A stretch of 64,000 nt of DNA from Aneurinibacillus sp. Ricciae_BoGa-3 (lineage in GTDB: Bacteria > Bacillota > Bacilli > Aneurinibacillales > Aneurinibacillaceae): positions 558,001 through 622,000 of the forward strand of contig NZ_CP116888.1 of assembly GCF_028421645.1 (NCBI RefSeq), written 5' to 3'. Shown piece by piece: positions 18,548 to 27,346 of the stretch. The notes below the pieces were generated by a model. The model saw only the letters and a list, made by a program, of their open reading frames with translations, was not told the DNA's origin and made no database searches. A program made the translations under genes and the position numbers. Positions within the stretch are counted from its first letter, which is position 1, and each line of letters opens with the position of its first letter.

Positions 18548-18988
18548 TTAATTAAGAATGGAAGAATGTTTTTTATCTATGGTTAAAATCTCGTTCGGTA
18601 ATTTTTTATACCAAGCAGGTAGCGAGAATTGAAACAGGTAATGTCTACACGCTTTGTATTGATTTTGAATCAATTTAGAAGGGTGTTTGTTCACGTTATA
18701 GGCGTTACACTGATGAATGTTCTCCAAAAACCACAAATGGCGATTGAAACAACGCTCAACCACATCCAGTGAAGGTTTTGTTGCGTTGGCATCGTGAACA
18801 AACATATGCTGGCAACCAATCAAATACCGCAATACTTCACGTTCTTCCAGGATAAAATCTTCTTCCGTATGTTTAATCCCCAAAGTTTCTAACAATTGAT
18901 GCCCGAACTTTGTACTATCAAAATATCTCAATATATCATCATAATGATTTCTGATGTCGGCTAACGCTTGAAAATACTTCATATGCAT
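18548..18988 (-). CDS. Hypothetical protein, 146 aa
   Basis: ATG 18988 follows GAGAGGTGAC. It is helical and rich in His and aromatic residues. It lies 26 nt upstream of the coiled-coil gene, so the two are probably co-transcribed. No family recognised. Confidence 0.68.
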   Translation of the reverse strand: MHMKYFQALADIRNHYDDILRYFDSTKFGHQLLETLGIKHTEEDFILEEREVLRYLIGCQHMFVHDANATKPSLDVVERCFNRHLWFLENIHQCNAYNVNKHPSKLIQNQYKACRHYLFQFSLPAWYKKLPNEILTIDKKHSSILN

Positions 18989-19062
18989 GACAAGTCACCT
19001 CTCTATCAATTCAAAAATCCGATTATTATTTATATATATATCATATCTGTTATTTATCAAAA

Positions 19063-19103
19063 TGTAAAATAAAATTTACACATAAGTATATATGGAGTAT
19101 AAT
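19063..19103 (+). promoter_or_regulatory. Promoter with TGTAAA-N6-TTTACA palindrome
   Basis: TGTAAAATAAAATTTACA at 19063-19080, -35 TTTACA, 17-bp spacer, -10 TATAAT at 19098-19103. It precedes the protein phosphatase. Confidence 0.88.
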
Positions 19104-19136
19104 TATATATACCAAAACAAGATAGATTAATAGGAT

Positions 19137-19892
19137 GTGATAGAGATGGAACGGTTGTTTGTTATAGGGGATATTCACGGAAAACGACACACATTAGAAT
19201 TGATGTTATCCAAGTGGAATCCTGATAAAGAACGGCTCGTGTTGCTTGGTGACTTAATTGATAGAGGAGAAGATTCCTACGGAGTTATTCAATTAGCTCA
19301 ACGTCTTCGTGAAGAATATGGAGCGATTGTCTTAAGGGGAAACCATGAAGGAATGTTGTTAGATTGGATGGAGAATCCATACGAACAATTAGAAGCGTAC
19401 TATCCTCAAGGAGGACGAGAAACGCTTTATTCTTTTTTTGATACGGATATTACCTATACTCGTTTGCCTTCTGAGATTGTCAAACAGCTCAAAACCTATT
19501 TTACAGAGGAAATCCAGTTTTTAAAGAGTTTGCCCTACTACTATGAATGGAATCAGTATCTATTGGTTCATGCAGGGGTTAATCTCAACCTAAAGGATTG
19601 GAAAAACTCAAATCAGTTGGATTTTACTTGGATTCGCAAGCCATTCCATTATGGAAAAAATGAAACGGGGAAAATTATTATCTTTGGGCATACCCTAACG
19701 AAAAATCTAAACAGTGACAATAGTAAAGGGATTTGGGTTTCACCTTGTCAGAGTAAAATTGGGATTGATGGGGGAGCCGTGTTTGGTGGATACCTGCATG
19801 GCATTGTCCTCGATAAAGAAGGAATCCAACAAACCTATTCAGTTGGAGCAGACAATCAAATTTACACGGGAACACTGGATTTAGCAGGGTAA
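19137..19892 (+). CDS. Serine/threonine protein phosphatase, PPP/calcineurin-like
   Basis: Hydrolyses phosphoester bonds with two metal ions. The PPP motifs appear in order: GDIHG (about residues 10-14), GDLIDRG (about 40-46), GNHE (about 71-74), VHAG (about 145) and FGHT (about 184). Length (251 aa) matches bacterial and phage PrpE or lambda-type enzymes. The start is GTG 19137 or ATG 19146. A second phosphatase gene follows downstream, so this block may act on host signalling proteins (inference). Confidence 0.9.
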   Translation: MIEMERLFVIGDIHGKRHTLELMLSKWNPDKERLVLLGDLIDRGEDSYGVIQLAQRLREEYGAIVLRGNHEGMLLDWMENPYEQLEAYYPQGGRETLYSFFDTDITYTRLPSEIVKQLKTYFTEEIQFLKSLPYYYEWNQYLLVHAGVNLNLKDWKNSNQLDFTWIRKPFHYGKNETGKIIIFGHTLTKNLNSDNSKGIWVSPCQSKIGIDGGAVFGGYLHGIVLDKEGIQQTYSVGADNQIYTGTLDLAG

Positions 19893-19923
19893 TAAAGTTG
19901 AGAAAAGATGATGAGGTGGTAGC

Positions 19924-20354
19924 ATGGAGGATTTCGATAGATACAGTTTGATGGAGACTACCACGTTTATGGGTTTTACAAGAATCATCGATTAACTAAC
20001 GGACAAACCATCTCCATTTTCTTTTTTAAAGATGATTCAGGGAAAAGAAGGCACTATAACATTGCTTTGTTACTCGCCAATAAAAAGAAACACATTAAGC
20101 AATGGATAATGCAAGAAAAAGATGTATTAACGGGAAAAGAAACAGGAAGATGTGGGTTAGAGGGTTTGCTGTGGGCGAAAAGAATGATTTTAGCTTTTGA
20201 ATCCTCTATATACACAAAGAACGGTGAACTGATACGTGTTGGATGGTTAGATAATAGAAGAAGAGACGCATACCATCACGGACTTAAAAAAATAGGTTTC
20301 AAGTACGGGCAAATAGATAATGAAAAGTGTCTGTTTAAAATTATAGACAAATAA
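19924..20354 (+). pseudogene. Unknown protein gene with a -1 frameshift near 19945
   Basis: ATG 19924 (GGTGG upstream) opens MEDFDRY and soon ends. One base later the frame reads QFDGDYHVYGFYKNHRLTNG and runs without a stop to 20354. The downstream frame has no good start before 20067. Adding one T to the TTT run at about 19948 restores one gene of about 143 codons. Function unknown. Confidence 0.5.
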
Positions 20355-20388
20355 AAGCCATTTGGTTATAAGAAGAGGAGAAACAAAC

Positions 20389-20748
20389 ATGCGAAATTAT
20401 AAAGAAAAATACGGGAGCATTTTTTTGATGGAGGATGAAAGTCCTTTGGAGGAAATAACCGAACCCGCCATCTTGTTTGATAAACATAGCTTTACGGTTT
20501 ATAAGATGGGGAATCGTGAGATGGTCAAACGATATTATGAATCCTCTATACAAAAATCTTTGGCGTCTAGACTTTATGAAAACTGGATTCTGATGGACTT
20601 GCCAAAGGATGCGGAGTTGCTTGAAAAAATTGCGCATAACCCTGGCTATTTAGAAACGTTTATCAGAAGTGTAGTCAAACTGGATTTTGATACGCTCATT
20701 GTTTATGAAGAATCAACCGTGGATGGAGAGCGTAGAGATGCATGGTAA
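20389..20748 (+). CDS. Hypothetical protein, 119 aa
   Basis: ATG 20389 follows AAGAGGAGAAAC. Its stop overlaps the next start as TAATG, indicating translational coupling with the phosphatase gene downstream. No family recognised. Confidence 0.65.
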   Translation: MRNYKEKYGSIFLMEDESPLEEITEPAILFDKHSFTVYKMGNREMVKRYYESSIQKSLASRLYENWILMDLPKDAELLEKIAHNPGYLETFIRSVVKLDFDTLIVYEESTVDGERRDAW

Positions 20749-21187
20749 TGGATAGACCTTGTAATGATGATGTAACGCCTATATTTGACTGGCTCTATTG
20801 GGCGGCGTTCGAAATACCCGAAAAACACTACCGTTGGTTGATGTTTGGTTTGATTTTAAATGCGAAACGAATGTACCGAAGCACCTTCATATACCTGATA
20901 ACGTCATCGTTCATCCTATACCGTTTGATGATGGAAACTTAAAAGAAGCTGTTATCGTATGGGAAAAACGTTTTAAACAGATTTTAATGTACAAAAAAGA
21001 TAATAAAAAAATATTTATATCTTGCTATGAGGGCGTCTCTAGGTCTGCAGTGTTGGCATTATGGTTGTGTTGTGAGGAATTCGGGAACTATGACGAAGCA
21101 TACCAGCACGTTAAAAAGTGTAGAAATGTTTATCCACACAAAGAATTCTTACCCTTTCTTGATAAATTAAAATCAAGATACAAATAA
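20748..21187 (+). pseudogene. Dual-specificity/tyrosine phosphatase-like protein, frameshifted near 20800
   Basis: The C-terminal frame contains the CX5R phosphatase loop (SCYEGVSRSAVLAL) with the general acid region upstream, so the family call is firm. The N-terminal frame starts at ATG 20748 and reads IFDWLYW before losing register at a GGG run (20800-20802). A fourth G would give LYWGGVRNTRKTL, a natural DSP beginning. As written, the phosphatase domain could only start at TTG 20798 without a ribosome binding site. The usual His before the catalytic Cys is Ser. Confidence 0.7.
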
Positions 21188-21200
21188 TTAGAACAATAAA

Positions 21201-21230
21201 AAAGCCGAGGTGCTATGCATCTCGGTTCTT
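21201..21230 (+). terminator. Terminator after the phosphatase
   Basis: CCGAG / CTCGG stem-loop (21205-21225) followed by TTCTTGATTTT. Confidence 0.65.
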
Positions 21231-21323
21231 GATTTTGTTTGGATTATTATTTTTGCTATGAGGAATATCGTGTTGAAATCGGCATATGAAACTCCAGTAA
21301 CTTTTTTTATATTTACTATATTG

Positions 21324-21509
21324 TCATAACGGTATGACGTATTTTGCTCGTAATGCGTATTGTTCACAAGAGTTCTTTAATTCAATTGAAAACATGTGTA
21401 ATTTGGTCAACTCGTTTAAATTTAGCGATTCAAAGAGATTTTTAAATCCTTCATAATCTTCCTTTTGTTTGAGTTTGGCTAATTCATTTATAACCTGGTA
21501 TGTTTCCAT
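21324..21509 (-). CDS. Small helical protein, 61 aa
   Basis: ATG 21509 follows AAAGGAGTG. The sequence METYQVINELAKLKQKEDY is all-helical. No family recognised. Confidence 0.6.
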   Translation of the reverse strand: METYQVINELAKLKQKEDYEGFKNLFESLNLNELTKLHMFSIELKNSCEQYALRAKYVIPL

Positions 21510-21584
21510 AAGCACTCCTTTTACTTTGCAATATGTGTCTTCCACTATTTACGATTTCCTGTTTTGATAGAATATTGGCTTTTT

Positions 21585-21605
21585 ACTTTTTACTACAAGT
21601 AAAAA
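21585..21605 (-). terminator. AT-rich hairpin, possible terminator
   Basis: On the minus strand TTTTTACT-TGT-AGTAAAAA lies just after the stop of the gene at 21615. The stem is weak in GC. Confidence 0.4.
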
Positions 21606-21614
21606 CTAGAAAAA

Positions 21615-21893
21615 TTACCTGCCATGTCTTTCGTTAAATTTCGCATGTTGGTAAGCATTTGATAAAATCCTTTGCTTTTGTTCAGGAGAAAGTTTTTCGA
21701 AGTCTTCCATGCTTTCAATTATGGTTACTTCCTGCCATTCTCCATTCGCTTCCTCAACGGTTACATAATCGAGTGGAACTAACATTCCTTCCGCTAAAAG
21801 ACCTTTCTCTGACATTTCGTAAATAGTTTTTGAAACAAGACTTTCGACAGCATTACCTTTTGTCATCGATTCACACGCTTGGTAAAAATCCAT
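21615..21893 (-). CDS. Hypothetical protein, 92 aa
   Basis: ATG 21893 follows AAGGTGGG. The motif FEKLSPEQKQRIL near the C-terminus is common in small phage-type proteins but not diagnostic. Confidence 0.62.
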   Translation of the reverse strand: MDFYQACESMTKGNAVESLVSKTIYEMSEKGLLAEGMLVPLDYVTVEEANGEWQEVTIIESMEDFEKLSPEQKQRILSNAYQHAKFNERHGR

Positions 21894-21985
21894 TTTCTTT
21901 CCCACCTTTCGCAATATCGGCGTTTGTAAAAACCATATATTTTGGATGTTTAGTTTTTGCTTTCAACACGATTTTCCGTATAGCC

Positions 21986-22390
21986 TTATTTTTTAGCCGC
22001 AAAGAATGTCAGCACGAAAATAAATAGAAAGGCTACGGCACTCATAAGGGGGATGGTGATGAATCCAAAAAATTCAATCTGGATTTCCCCACAATAACTG
22101 CCGATTCTGCAAAATGAACTGTGTTGATGGAAATACTGAATATAGAGATGGTAGAGAGCAACTACAAATCCTACTATAGATAAAAAACGGATGTAGTGTT
22201 TGACGTGATTATCGTGAATAAAAAGCGAAATGACCACTAACAAACCAATCGGATACATACAAATACGCTGATACCAGCATAAGTCGCAGGGTAGCAATTG
22301 CATGACTTCGCTAAAATATAAACTTCCTATCATGGAGAGAAAAGATAGGGAAGCAATAATTATTAAGGGTAGTTTCTGGTCTTTTATCAT
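21986..22390 (-). CDS. bdbC: DsbB/BdbC-family thiol oxidoreductase
   Basis: Membrane quinone-linked enzyme that reoxidises a DsbA/BdbD partner to form disulfides in exported proteins. The 134-aa protein has four predicted membrane helices, a first Cys pair in LPCDLCWYQR (CDLC, about residues 34-37) and a second pair (C...C in SSFCRIGSYCG) in the second outer loop. Length and layout match BdbC. ATG 22390 follows AAAGGAGA. No BdbD gene is visible; the partner may lie elsewhere. It may serve the secreted proteins encoded here. Confidence 0.88.
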   Translation of the reverse strand: MIKDQKLPLIIIASLSFLSMIGSLYFSEVMQLLPCDLCWYQRICMYPIGLLVVISLFIHDNHVKHYIRFLSIVGFVVALYHLYIQYFHQHSSFCRIGSYCGEIQIEFFGFITIPLMSAVAFLFIFVLTFFAAKK

Positions 22391-22419
22391 GGTATCTCCT
22401 TTAAACCGTTTTTCAACAT

Positions 22420-22465
22420 ATTGTTTATAGTCAAAATTATATCATAGGTTTATTTATAATCAAAC
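22420..22465 (-). promoter_or_regulatory. Promoter with TTGACTATAAACAA dyad downstream of -10
   Basis: On the minus strand TTGATT and TATAAT are 16 bp apart, followed at once by TTGACTATAAACAA, a variant of the TTGACTATAGTCAA dyad found at other promoters. Confidence 0.5.
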
Positions 22466-22654
22466 GAAGGAAAGAAAATATTTATTCTCATAATCGACAA
22501 ACAAGCCGTGTATCATATACCATAAACGACAAAAGGGGTTATGTTTATAACAACAAGAAAAGTAAATTATTTTTTACGAATATGTGTATGCATACTAGGT
22601 TGATTGGTTGTATAATGATAGCAACTTAAAAAATGTAGGGTAGGGGGAATTTTT

Positions 22655-22906
22655 ATGGTTAAAGTTAGAATTCAGGAGAACGAGAAAGAAGTTGTTTTTG
22701 AAGCGGGAATCATTGAAAAAGCATTTTTACATCACAACATAAAGCTAAAAGATATGATTCATCTTATTGAGAAAAAGGGAGAAGAAATCTTAGCGGTTGA
22801 ATACAACGAACCGATACTTCTCGTTGGTGACTTTTCTTTAACGCTTTATCATACGCCAACGACCATTGTCGTTACGAAGGTATTTGGACAACATGCAATT
22901 CTCTAA
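22655..22906 (+). CDS. Hypothetical protein, 83 aa
   Basis: ATG 22655 follows TAGGGGGAA. Small alpha/beta protein. The 265-bp upstream region is AT-rich with a TATAAT at 22611 but no clear -35. No family recognised. Confidence 0.6.
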   Translation: MVKVRIQENEKEVVFEAGIIEKAFLHHNIKLKDMIHLIEKKGEEILAVEYNEPILLVGDFSLTLYHTPTTIVVTKVFGQHAIL

Positions 22907-22964
22907 TCAGATTGTTATAGAGGAAGAGAAATGAGATGAAAAACCTTACAAGGAGAGGATTCAG

Positions 22965-23195
22965 ATGTTACTAGAAGGTAAAGGATGGATTGCACAGGAG
23001 TTTTATAACGAGTATTTACGGTTAAAAGAAGAAATTTTTAACCTCACTAAATATGTTCAGTATGAAAAGAACGCCGAGTTGGAAGCAAAATTAGAAGAAA
23101 AAGTGAAACGGTTAAGATTTGTTTTACAGCAATTGAAACTAAATGGTGTAGCTCTAGAGGATTTGATTCTCTTATCAATCGGTGTTGAAGTATAA
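22965..23195 (+). CDS. Small coiled-coil-like protein, 76 aa
   Basis: ATG 22965 follows AAGGAGAGG. The middle (LRLKEEIFNLTKYVQYEKNA) is helical and charged. Function unknown. Confidence 0.6.
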   Translation: MLLEGKGWIAQEFYNEYLRLKEEIFNLTKYVQYEKNAELEAKLEEKVKRLRFVLQQLKLNGVALEDLILLSIGVEV

Positions 23196-23245
23196 AAGAC
23201 GATATCAATTAAATAAGTAAGATTCTTGCACAGGGAGAGAGGAAG

Positions 23246-23623
23246 ATGAAAAAAGTGACGAATAACGATTAAGCCGTAAAGGTTTGTCAGGAAAACTATT
23301 TGAACGTTCAATTTGAGATGGATATTTCTGAAGGAGAATCATCGAGGGTTCTAGACTCTGTGGTTGTCCGTGTAGACCCGTATAAAAGCTATAAAGGAGA
23401 AAATCTAATTGAAGCTGTGAACGTCTATCTGGATGCTCAAGAAAATAAGGAAGTAATCATGGAGCAAAATGATAAGACTGCAATGAACTTAGAAGAATAC
23501 CTATATTGCGTTGAATGCGGCGAAGATAATCTTTCATTCGAAGCAAACTATGGTGGATTTTACAAATGGAAGTGTAACAATTGTGGACACACCTTTCAAA
23601 GAAAAGCACCTCAAAAAGATTAA
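23246..23623 (+). pseudogene. Zinc-ribbon protein gene with an in-frame TAA at codon 9
   Basis: ATG 23246 behind GGGAGAGAGG opens MKKVTNND, then TAA (23270-23272), then the same frame continues AVKVCQENYLNVQFEM to 23623. The C-terminal part has two Cys pairs (CVECG and CNNCG), a classic zinc ribbon. A TTG at 23300 could restart but has no ribosome binding site. It looks like a single nonsense change in a 125-codon gene. Confidence 0.55.
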
Positions 23624-23653
23624 ACAAGAAATCAAAAAATGAGGATTCCATAA

Positions 23654-23911
23654 ATGAAAGGGTATACCTTATCGTTTCAGGAAGCCATTGAAAAATGTAT
23701 CAAGGGAGAAGGCTTTATACGGGGTGAACTATTCCAAGCAGGCTTGTATGTGAAAAACTATCATGGTGTTTTGGTTGAAGTAGACGGAAAGAAGCATCAT
23801 GAGATAGTGGATAACCTAATGATTTCAACAGGACTTTTCAATCAAAAGTTCAAGCTCTTTTGTGTGGTGAATCCAAAGGAATTGGAAATTGACACTGCAG
23901 TTGCGAAATAA
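23654..23911 (+). CDS. Hypothetical protein, 85 aa
   Basis: Starts MKGYTLSFQEAIEKCIKGE; the LSFQEAIEKC...G pattern is typical of small phage proteins. The ribosome binding site is modest (GAGG). Confidence 0.6.
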   Translation: MKGYTLSFQEAIEKCIKGEGFIRGELFQAGLYVKNYHGVLVEVDGKKHHEIVDNLMISTGLFNQKFKLFCVVNPKELEIDTAVAK

Positions 23912-23942
23912 AAAGGAAAAGAACAAAAAAGGAGAGATAACC

Positions 23943-24191
23943 ATGAAGTTAGCAACGATATTAACCATTATAAACCGCCATTCAACGGCTTTCATGCAAC
24001 CTGTCAGCCCGAATGCCATACTGTTTACGTACGGAGCCACGGATGAATTGGAAGATATGATGCATCATATTGAAGAAGCGTTTGGAATTGAACTGGATAG
24101 GGAAGAATTTGATGTTTGTGAAATCGGAGAATGGAAAGTATCAGCTTTCATTGGGAAGATTGAACAGAAGATTCTTCAAAAATCCGCTTAA
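23943..24191 (+). CDS. Hypothetical protein, 82 aa
   Basis: ATG 23943 follows AAAAGGAGAG and replaces a longer reading that lacks a site. No family recognised. A terminator follows. Confidence 0.62.
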   Translation: MKLATILTIINRHSTAFMQPVSPNAILFTYGATDELEDMMHHIEEAFGIELDREEFDVCEIGEWKVSAFIGKIEQKILQKSA

Positions 24192-24213
24192 TCAAGTAAA
24201 GATAACCAATAGA

Positions 24214-24244
24214 GAATCGTCCAGACATGGGCGGTTCTTTTTTT
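24214..24244 (+). terminator. Terminator
   Basis: GAATCGTCC / GGGCGGTTC stem with wobble pairs and a T run. Confidence 0.7.
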
Positions 24245-24334
24245 ATATCTCGGACAACTCCCGTATATAATATAAAAATTTTTATATAACAGGTTTTTCT
24301 TTTGGAATTACTTTTATTTAGGGAGCGATTTAGA

Positions 24335-24760
24335 ATGGTAAAGAACGATGTTTATGATTTAAATTTTGATTTTAAAGAAGTGAAAGAAGTAATGATTGAA
24401 GAGACTCTTTCACAAGAAGAGATTAATGAAGGATTAGAACCCGAAACGTTGTTTTTAAAAGTAGCACTTACAGGACATGCCTATGACCGTATGAACAATA
24501 CAGCAGGTAGGGATTGCGAATGGATGCATGTAGAAGATTTGATTGTAGAAAAAGGAAATCAACTTTTCAATGTAAAATACGGGGAGGAATTTGTGATGAT
24601 AAATGACACACAAACGATAGCCGTTGTAGCCAGGATGCATCGACAATATGGGGATTGCGTGCTTATTTTAGAGACAGTCATTCGTAATGTGATTATGGAT
24701 AGAAACTTAAGAGAACGGGAAAACAAAGTCAGTGTCAACAAAAGAATAAAAGTGTTGTAA
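24335..24760 (+). CDS. Hypothetical protein, 141 aa
   Basis: ATG 24335 follows AGGGAGCG. The core (LTGHAYDRMNNTAGRDCEW, then GEEFVMIND...VARMHRQYGD) resembles DUF4258-like folds of the RelE/BrnT kind, but I cannot confirm this. No antitoxin partner is adjacent. Confidence 0.6.
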   Translation: MVKNDVYDLNFDFKEVKEVMIEETLSQEEINEGLEPETLFLKVALTGHAYDRMNNTAGRDCEWMHVEDLIVEKGNQLFNVKYGEEFVMINDTQTIAVVARMHRQYGDCVLILETVIRNVIMDRNLRERENKVSVNKRIKVL

Positions 24761-24813
24761 TCCGTTTACGGACTACTGATTGGGAAGGGAAAGATAGAAT
24801 TTTACTGCAAGAG

Positions 24814-24839
24814 GAGAGGCGAAAAATCCTCTCTTTTTT
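24814..24839 (+). terminator. Terminator
   Basis: GAGAGG / CCTCTC stem followed by TTTTTTATTT. Confidence 0.85.
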
Positions 24840-24966
24840 ATTTGAAGTTTGCCTAATTTAGGTTGGGGTTCCTAATAAATACATAGCAATCTCAGTATAA
24901 TACTACTGAAAAGAAATATTTGTAAAAAATTATTTCTTAGAAAAATATTAAAAGGAGAAATCTCAA

Positions 24967-25560
24967 TTGAAAACAAAAACGAAAACAATCGCATCAGCTA
25001 TCATTGCCTTATCTACCATGATTGGGCTTGGCGTCAATGCATCTGCCATGTCATTCCCGCAACCGCCACAACCACCAACGGCTCCCCATTTTAACTATGG
25101 AATGCCACCAGGTATGTATCAACCGCCTTTTTTTCATCCACCCGTGTATCAACCTCCAGTATTCCATCCACCTATTTATCAACAGACTGTTTATCAACCA
25201 CCATCATTTCATCCACCTGTTTACCAAACCCCTGTAAATACGCAAGTTTTTAAATCGGGACATTTATTGTTTGGTGGATTCGGGTTCAATACAACCACTC
25301 ATATGTTCCAGCCTAAATTATATCTGGTTGCTTCGGACGGGAAGTATGAACTGAATATGATAAATATGGCAAGCATGTTGAATTTAAGTTCGGCAGATAT
25401 GTTTAATCCATCGGCTATTATGAGTAAATTCCCACATTCCCTTACTGTTCAAGTACAAGGTGTATTGCAAAGCAATCAGAGTATTACGGTAAACAGTATT
25501 TCTTACCTTCATACTCCAAACTTTCCTGTAGCTCCATCAGCACCAATTGCCCATAAATAG
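24967..25560 (+). CDS. Secreted proline-rich repeat protein
   Basis: TTG 24967 behind AAAGGAG. The 197-aa product has a signal peptide (TIASAIIALSTMIGLGVNASA). A proline-rich stretch follows (about residues 30-92) built of alternating FHPP(V/I)YQPP units, about five or six copies. A folded C-terminal domain follows. PPxY-type repeats suit extended stalks or protein-binding linkers on the cell surface. No homologue is recognised. Confidence 0.75.
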   Translation: MKTKTKTIASAIIALSTMIGLGVNASAMSFPQPPQPPTAPHFNYGMPPGMYQPPFFHPPVYQPPVFHPPIYQQTVYQPPSFHPPVYQTPVNTQVFKSGHLLFGGFGFNTTTHMFQPKLYLVASDGKYELNMINMASMLNLSSADMFNPSAIMSKFPHSLTVQVQGVLQSNQSITVNSISYLHTPNFPVAPSAPIAHK

Positions 25561-25612
25561 GGCGGATTCTAAGCTATTATGTGTAAACATAGTAGCTTTT
25601 TATTTCTGATTA

Positions 25613-25653
25613 TGTAAAATAAAATTTACAATAAAATATATTAATGATATAAT
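25613..25653 (+). promoter_or_regulatory. Promoter with TGTAAA-N6-TTTACA palindrome
   Basis: TGTAAAATAAAATTTACA (25613-25630) overlaps the -35; a 17-bp spacer leads to TATAAT at 25648-25653. Confidence 0.88.
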
Positions 25654-25692
25654 TATAATATGAGATTCCTAGTAGAAAAGGAGGTTTGCGAA

Positions 25693-25953
25693 ATGTGGTT
25701 GACGATTATTTTGATATACTTGTCTTTAGCTATTGCATCGGTTGTTTTATCCGCCTATGACCCTTATTCCAAAACCTTTGATTTCAGTTTATCCGATGGA
25801 TTGGAATTTTCTTGGTGGCAACGTTATTTCTTATGGTTAGCTGTTGGATTGGGTTGTCCTTACTTTCTTCCAAAAGAAATCAAGAAGAAAATATCTGAAA
25901 GAAAATATGTGAAAGAATGGCGAACCAAGGGTAGTTTCACAAAAAAACTTTAA
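25693..25953 (+). CDS. Small membrane protein, 86 aa
   Basis: ATG 25693 sits behind AAAAGGAGG. Two hydrophobic segments (WLTIILIYLSLAIASVVL and YFLWLAVGLGCPYF) flank a polar loop; the C-terminus is basic. Function unknown. Confidence 0.68.
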   Translation: MWLTIILIYLSLAIASVVLSAYDPYSKTFDFSLSDGLEFSWWQRYFLWLAVGLGCPYFLPKEIKKKISERKYVKEWRTKGSFTKKL

Positions 25954-26008
25954 GGTTGTCAGACGGAGTACAGAACCATTTATCAGATAAAGAAGGGGGA
26001 TTAAACTT

Positions 26009-26200
26009 ATGTTTCAAACAACAGAGCAGGAAAGAATTCACATGAAAAATTACGCTCAATTTGGACACTATGAGTTGTCAGGGATGTATAATGATAGAGT
26101 CGTCAGGTTGTTAGATGATTTTGAGACACTACAACAAGAGAATGAACGGCTCAAAAAACTAGTCGGAGAAATGGCAAAACAAAAGGGAGCAACAGTATGA
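26009..26200 (+). CDS. Small hypothetical protein, 63 aa
   Basis: ATG 26009 follows AAGGGGG. The C-terminal half is helical (LQQENERLKKLVGEMAKQ). Its stop overlaps the exonuclease start (ATGA), so the two are coupled. Confidence 0.65.
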   Translation: MFQTTEQERIHMKNYAQFGHYELSGMYNDRVVRLLDDFETLQQENERLKKLVGEMAKQKGATV

Positions 26201-27246
26201 GACTTTTATTAATAGATGGTTCCAGCTTACTTAGCACCAGCTTTTTTGGAAGTTTACCGATGGATTACAAACGAGCCAAAACAGATGAAGATAGAGAACG
26301 GGCATTAAGCAAAGTGATGCAAATGAATGGGGAATATACCAACGGGGTATTTACCATGATGAAAAATATCGAAAAGATATTGGTTCATCAGAAACCCTCG
26401 CATCTGTCCGTAGCCTGGGATTTAAATCGAGAAACATTCAGACGAGTTTTGTATCCCGAATATAAATCAAATCGTGGAGAGACCAATCCAGCACTTAAAT
26501 CCCAATTCGGATTAGCGCAACGAGTATTGAAAGAGATGAACATTTCTCAGTTTGTCTTGGATGGATTTGAAGCGGATGATATTCTTGGAACGCTCTCTAA
26601 ACGATTTAAAGATGACCTTCCCGTATACCTTTTAAGTAAAGACCAGGATGTCATCCAATTAGTCGATGAACACATTCGATTATGGCTGATTACAAGTAAG
26701 GCGCAAGATATGTATGCGGAATTTGGGATGAATCAGAAAGAGTTGGATATCCCTGACAATACGTTTGAATTAACGCCTTATTACGTAAAAGAGTTGTACG
26801 GTGTTAACCCCATTCAAATTATCGACCGTAAAGCATTAGAAGGAGATTCCTCAGACGCAATTCCTGGAATACGCGGGGTAGGGGAGACAAGCTCTGTTCC
26901 ATTATTACAAGAATTTACAAATATAGAAGGTCTTTATGAATATATAGAAGATACACCTGAAAAAGAAATCAAGGCTTTCTTTAAGTCGCTCGGAATTAAC
27001 CGCTCACCGCTCTCTTACTTAACAAAAACCTCCGATACGCAGTTAGTTGGGAAGGCGTCAGCCCTGTTAAGCAAAACGTTAGCGACGATTGATTGTCAGG
27101 TTCCAGATTTAGTTGATGTGCAGTTGGATGACTTAGCTTTGCGGATTGACATGGATGGACGAAAGAGAGTATATAAAGAATTAGCCTTCAAGAGTTTACT
27201 TGAAAAGGAACTTGAAATTGAAAAACAACTTCAACTTGTTAATTAG
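26197..27246 (+). CDS. 5'-3' exonuclease/flap endonuclease (PIN-FEN, PolI N-domain type)
   Basis: Removes 5' flaps and RNA primers during DNA synthesis or repair. All acidic-site motifs of the family are present: LLIDGSSLL at the N-terminus, WDLNRETFRR..YPEYKSNR (about residues 85-105), DGFEADDILGTL (about 126-137), LLSKDQDVIQLV, and the helix-hairpin-helix region LEGDSSDAIPGIRGVG. At 349 aa it matches stand-alone phage or plasmid exonucleases rather than DNA polymerase I. Together with the SSB-like and UvrD-type genes it suggests an element-encoded replication or repair set. Confidence 0.92.
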   Translation: MRLLLIDGSSLLSTSFFGSLPMDYKRAKTDEDRERALSKVMQMNGEYTNGVFTMMKNIEKILVHQKPSHLSVAWDLNRETFRRVLYPEYKSNRGETNPALKSQFGLAQRVLKEMNISQFVLDGFEADDILGTLSKRFKDDLPVYLLSKDQDVIQLVDEHIRLWLITSKAQDMYAEFGMNQKELDIPDNTFELTPYYVKELYGVNPIQIIDRKALEGDSSDAIPGIRGVGETSSVPLLQEFTNIEGLYEYIEDTPEKEIKAFFKSLGINRSPLSYLTKTSDTQLVGKASALLSKTLATIDCQVPDLVDVQLDDLALRIDMDGRKRVYKELAFKSLLEKELEIEKQLQLVN

Positions 27247-27247
27247 G

Positions 27248-27277
27248 GAGATGGGATATAAACCATCTCTTTTTTTG
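27248..27277 (+). terminator. Terminator
   Basis: GAGATGG / CCATCTC stem with a T8 run. Confidence 0.88.
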
Positions 27278-27346
27278 TGTTCGATAGTCGAATAACAGAT
27301 GAAGATTTCATTAAAATGAAAAGAAAGCGGGAAAGAAGGTGTTAGA

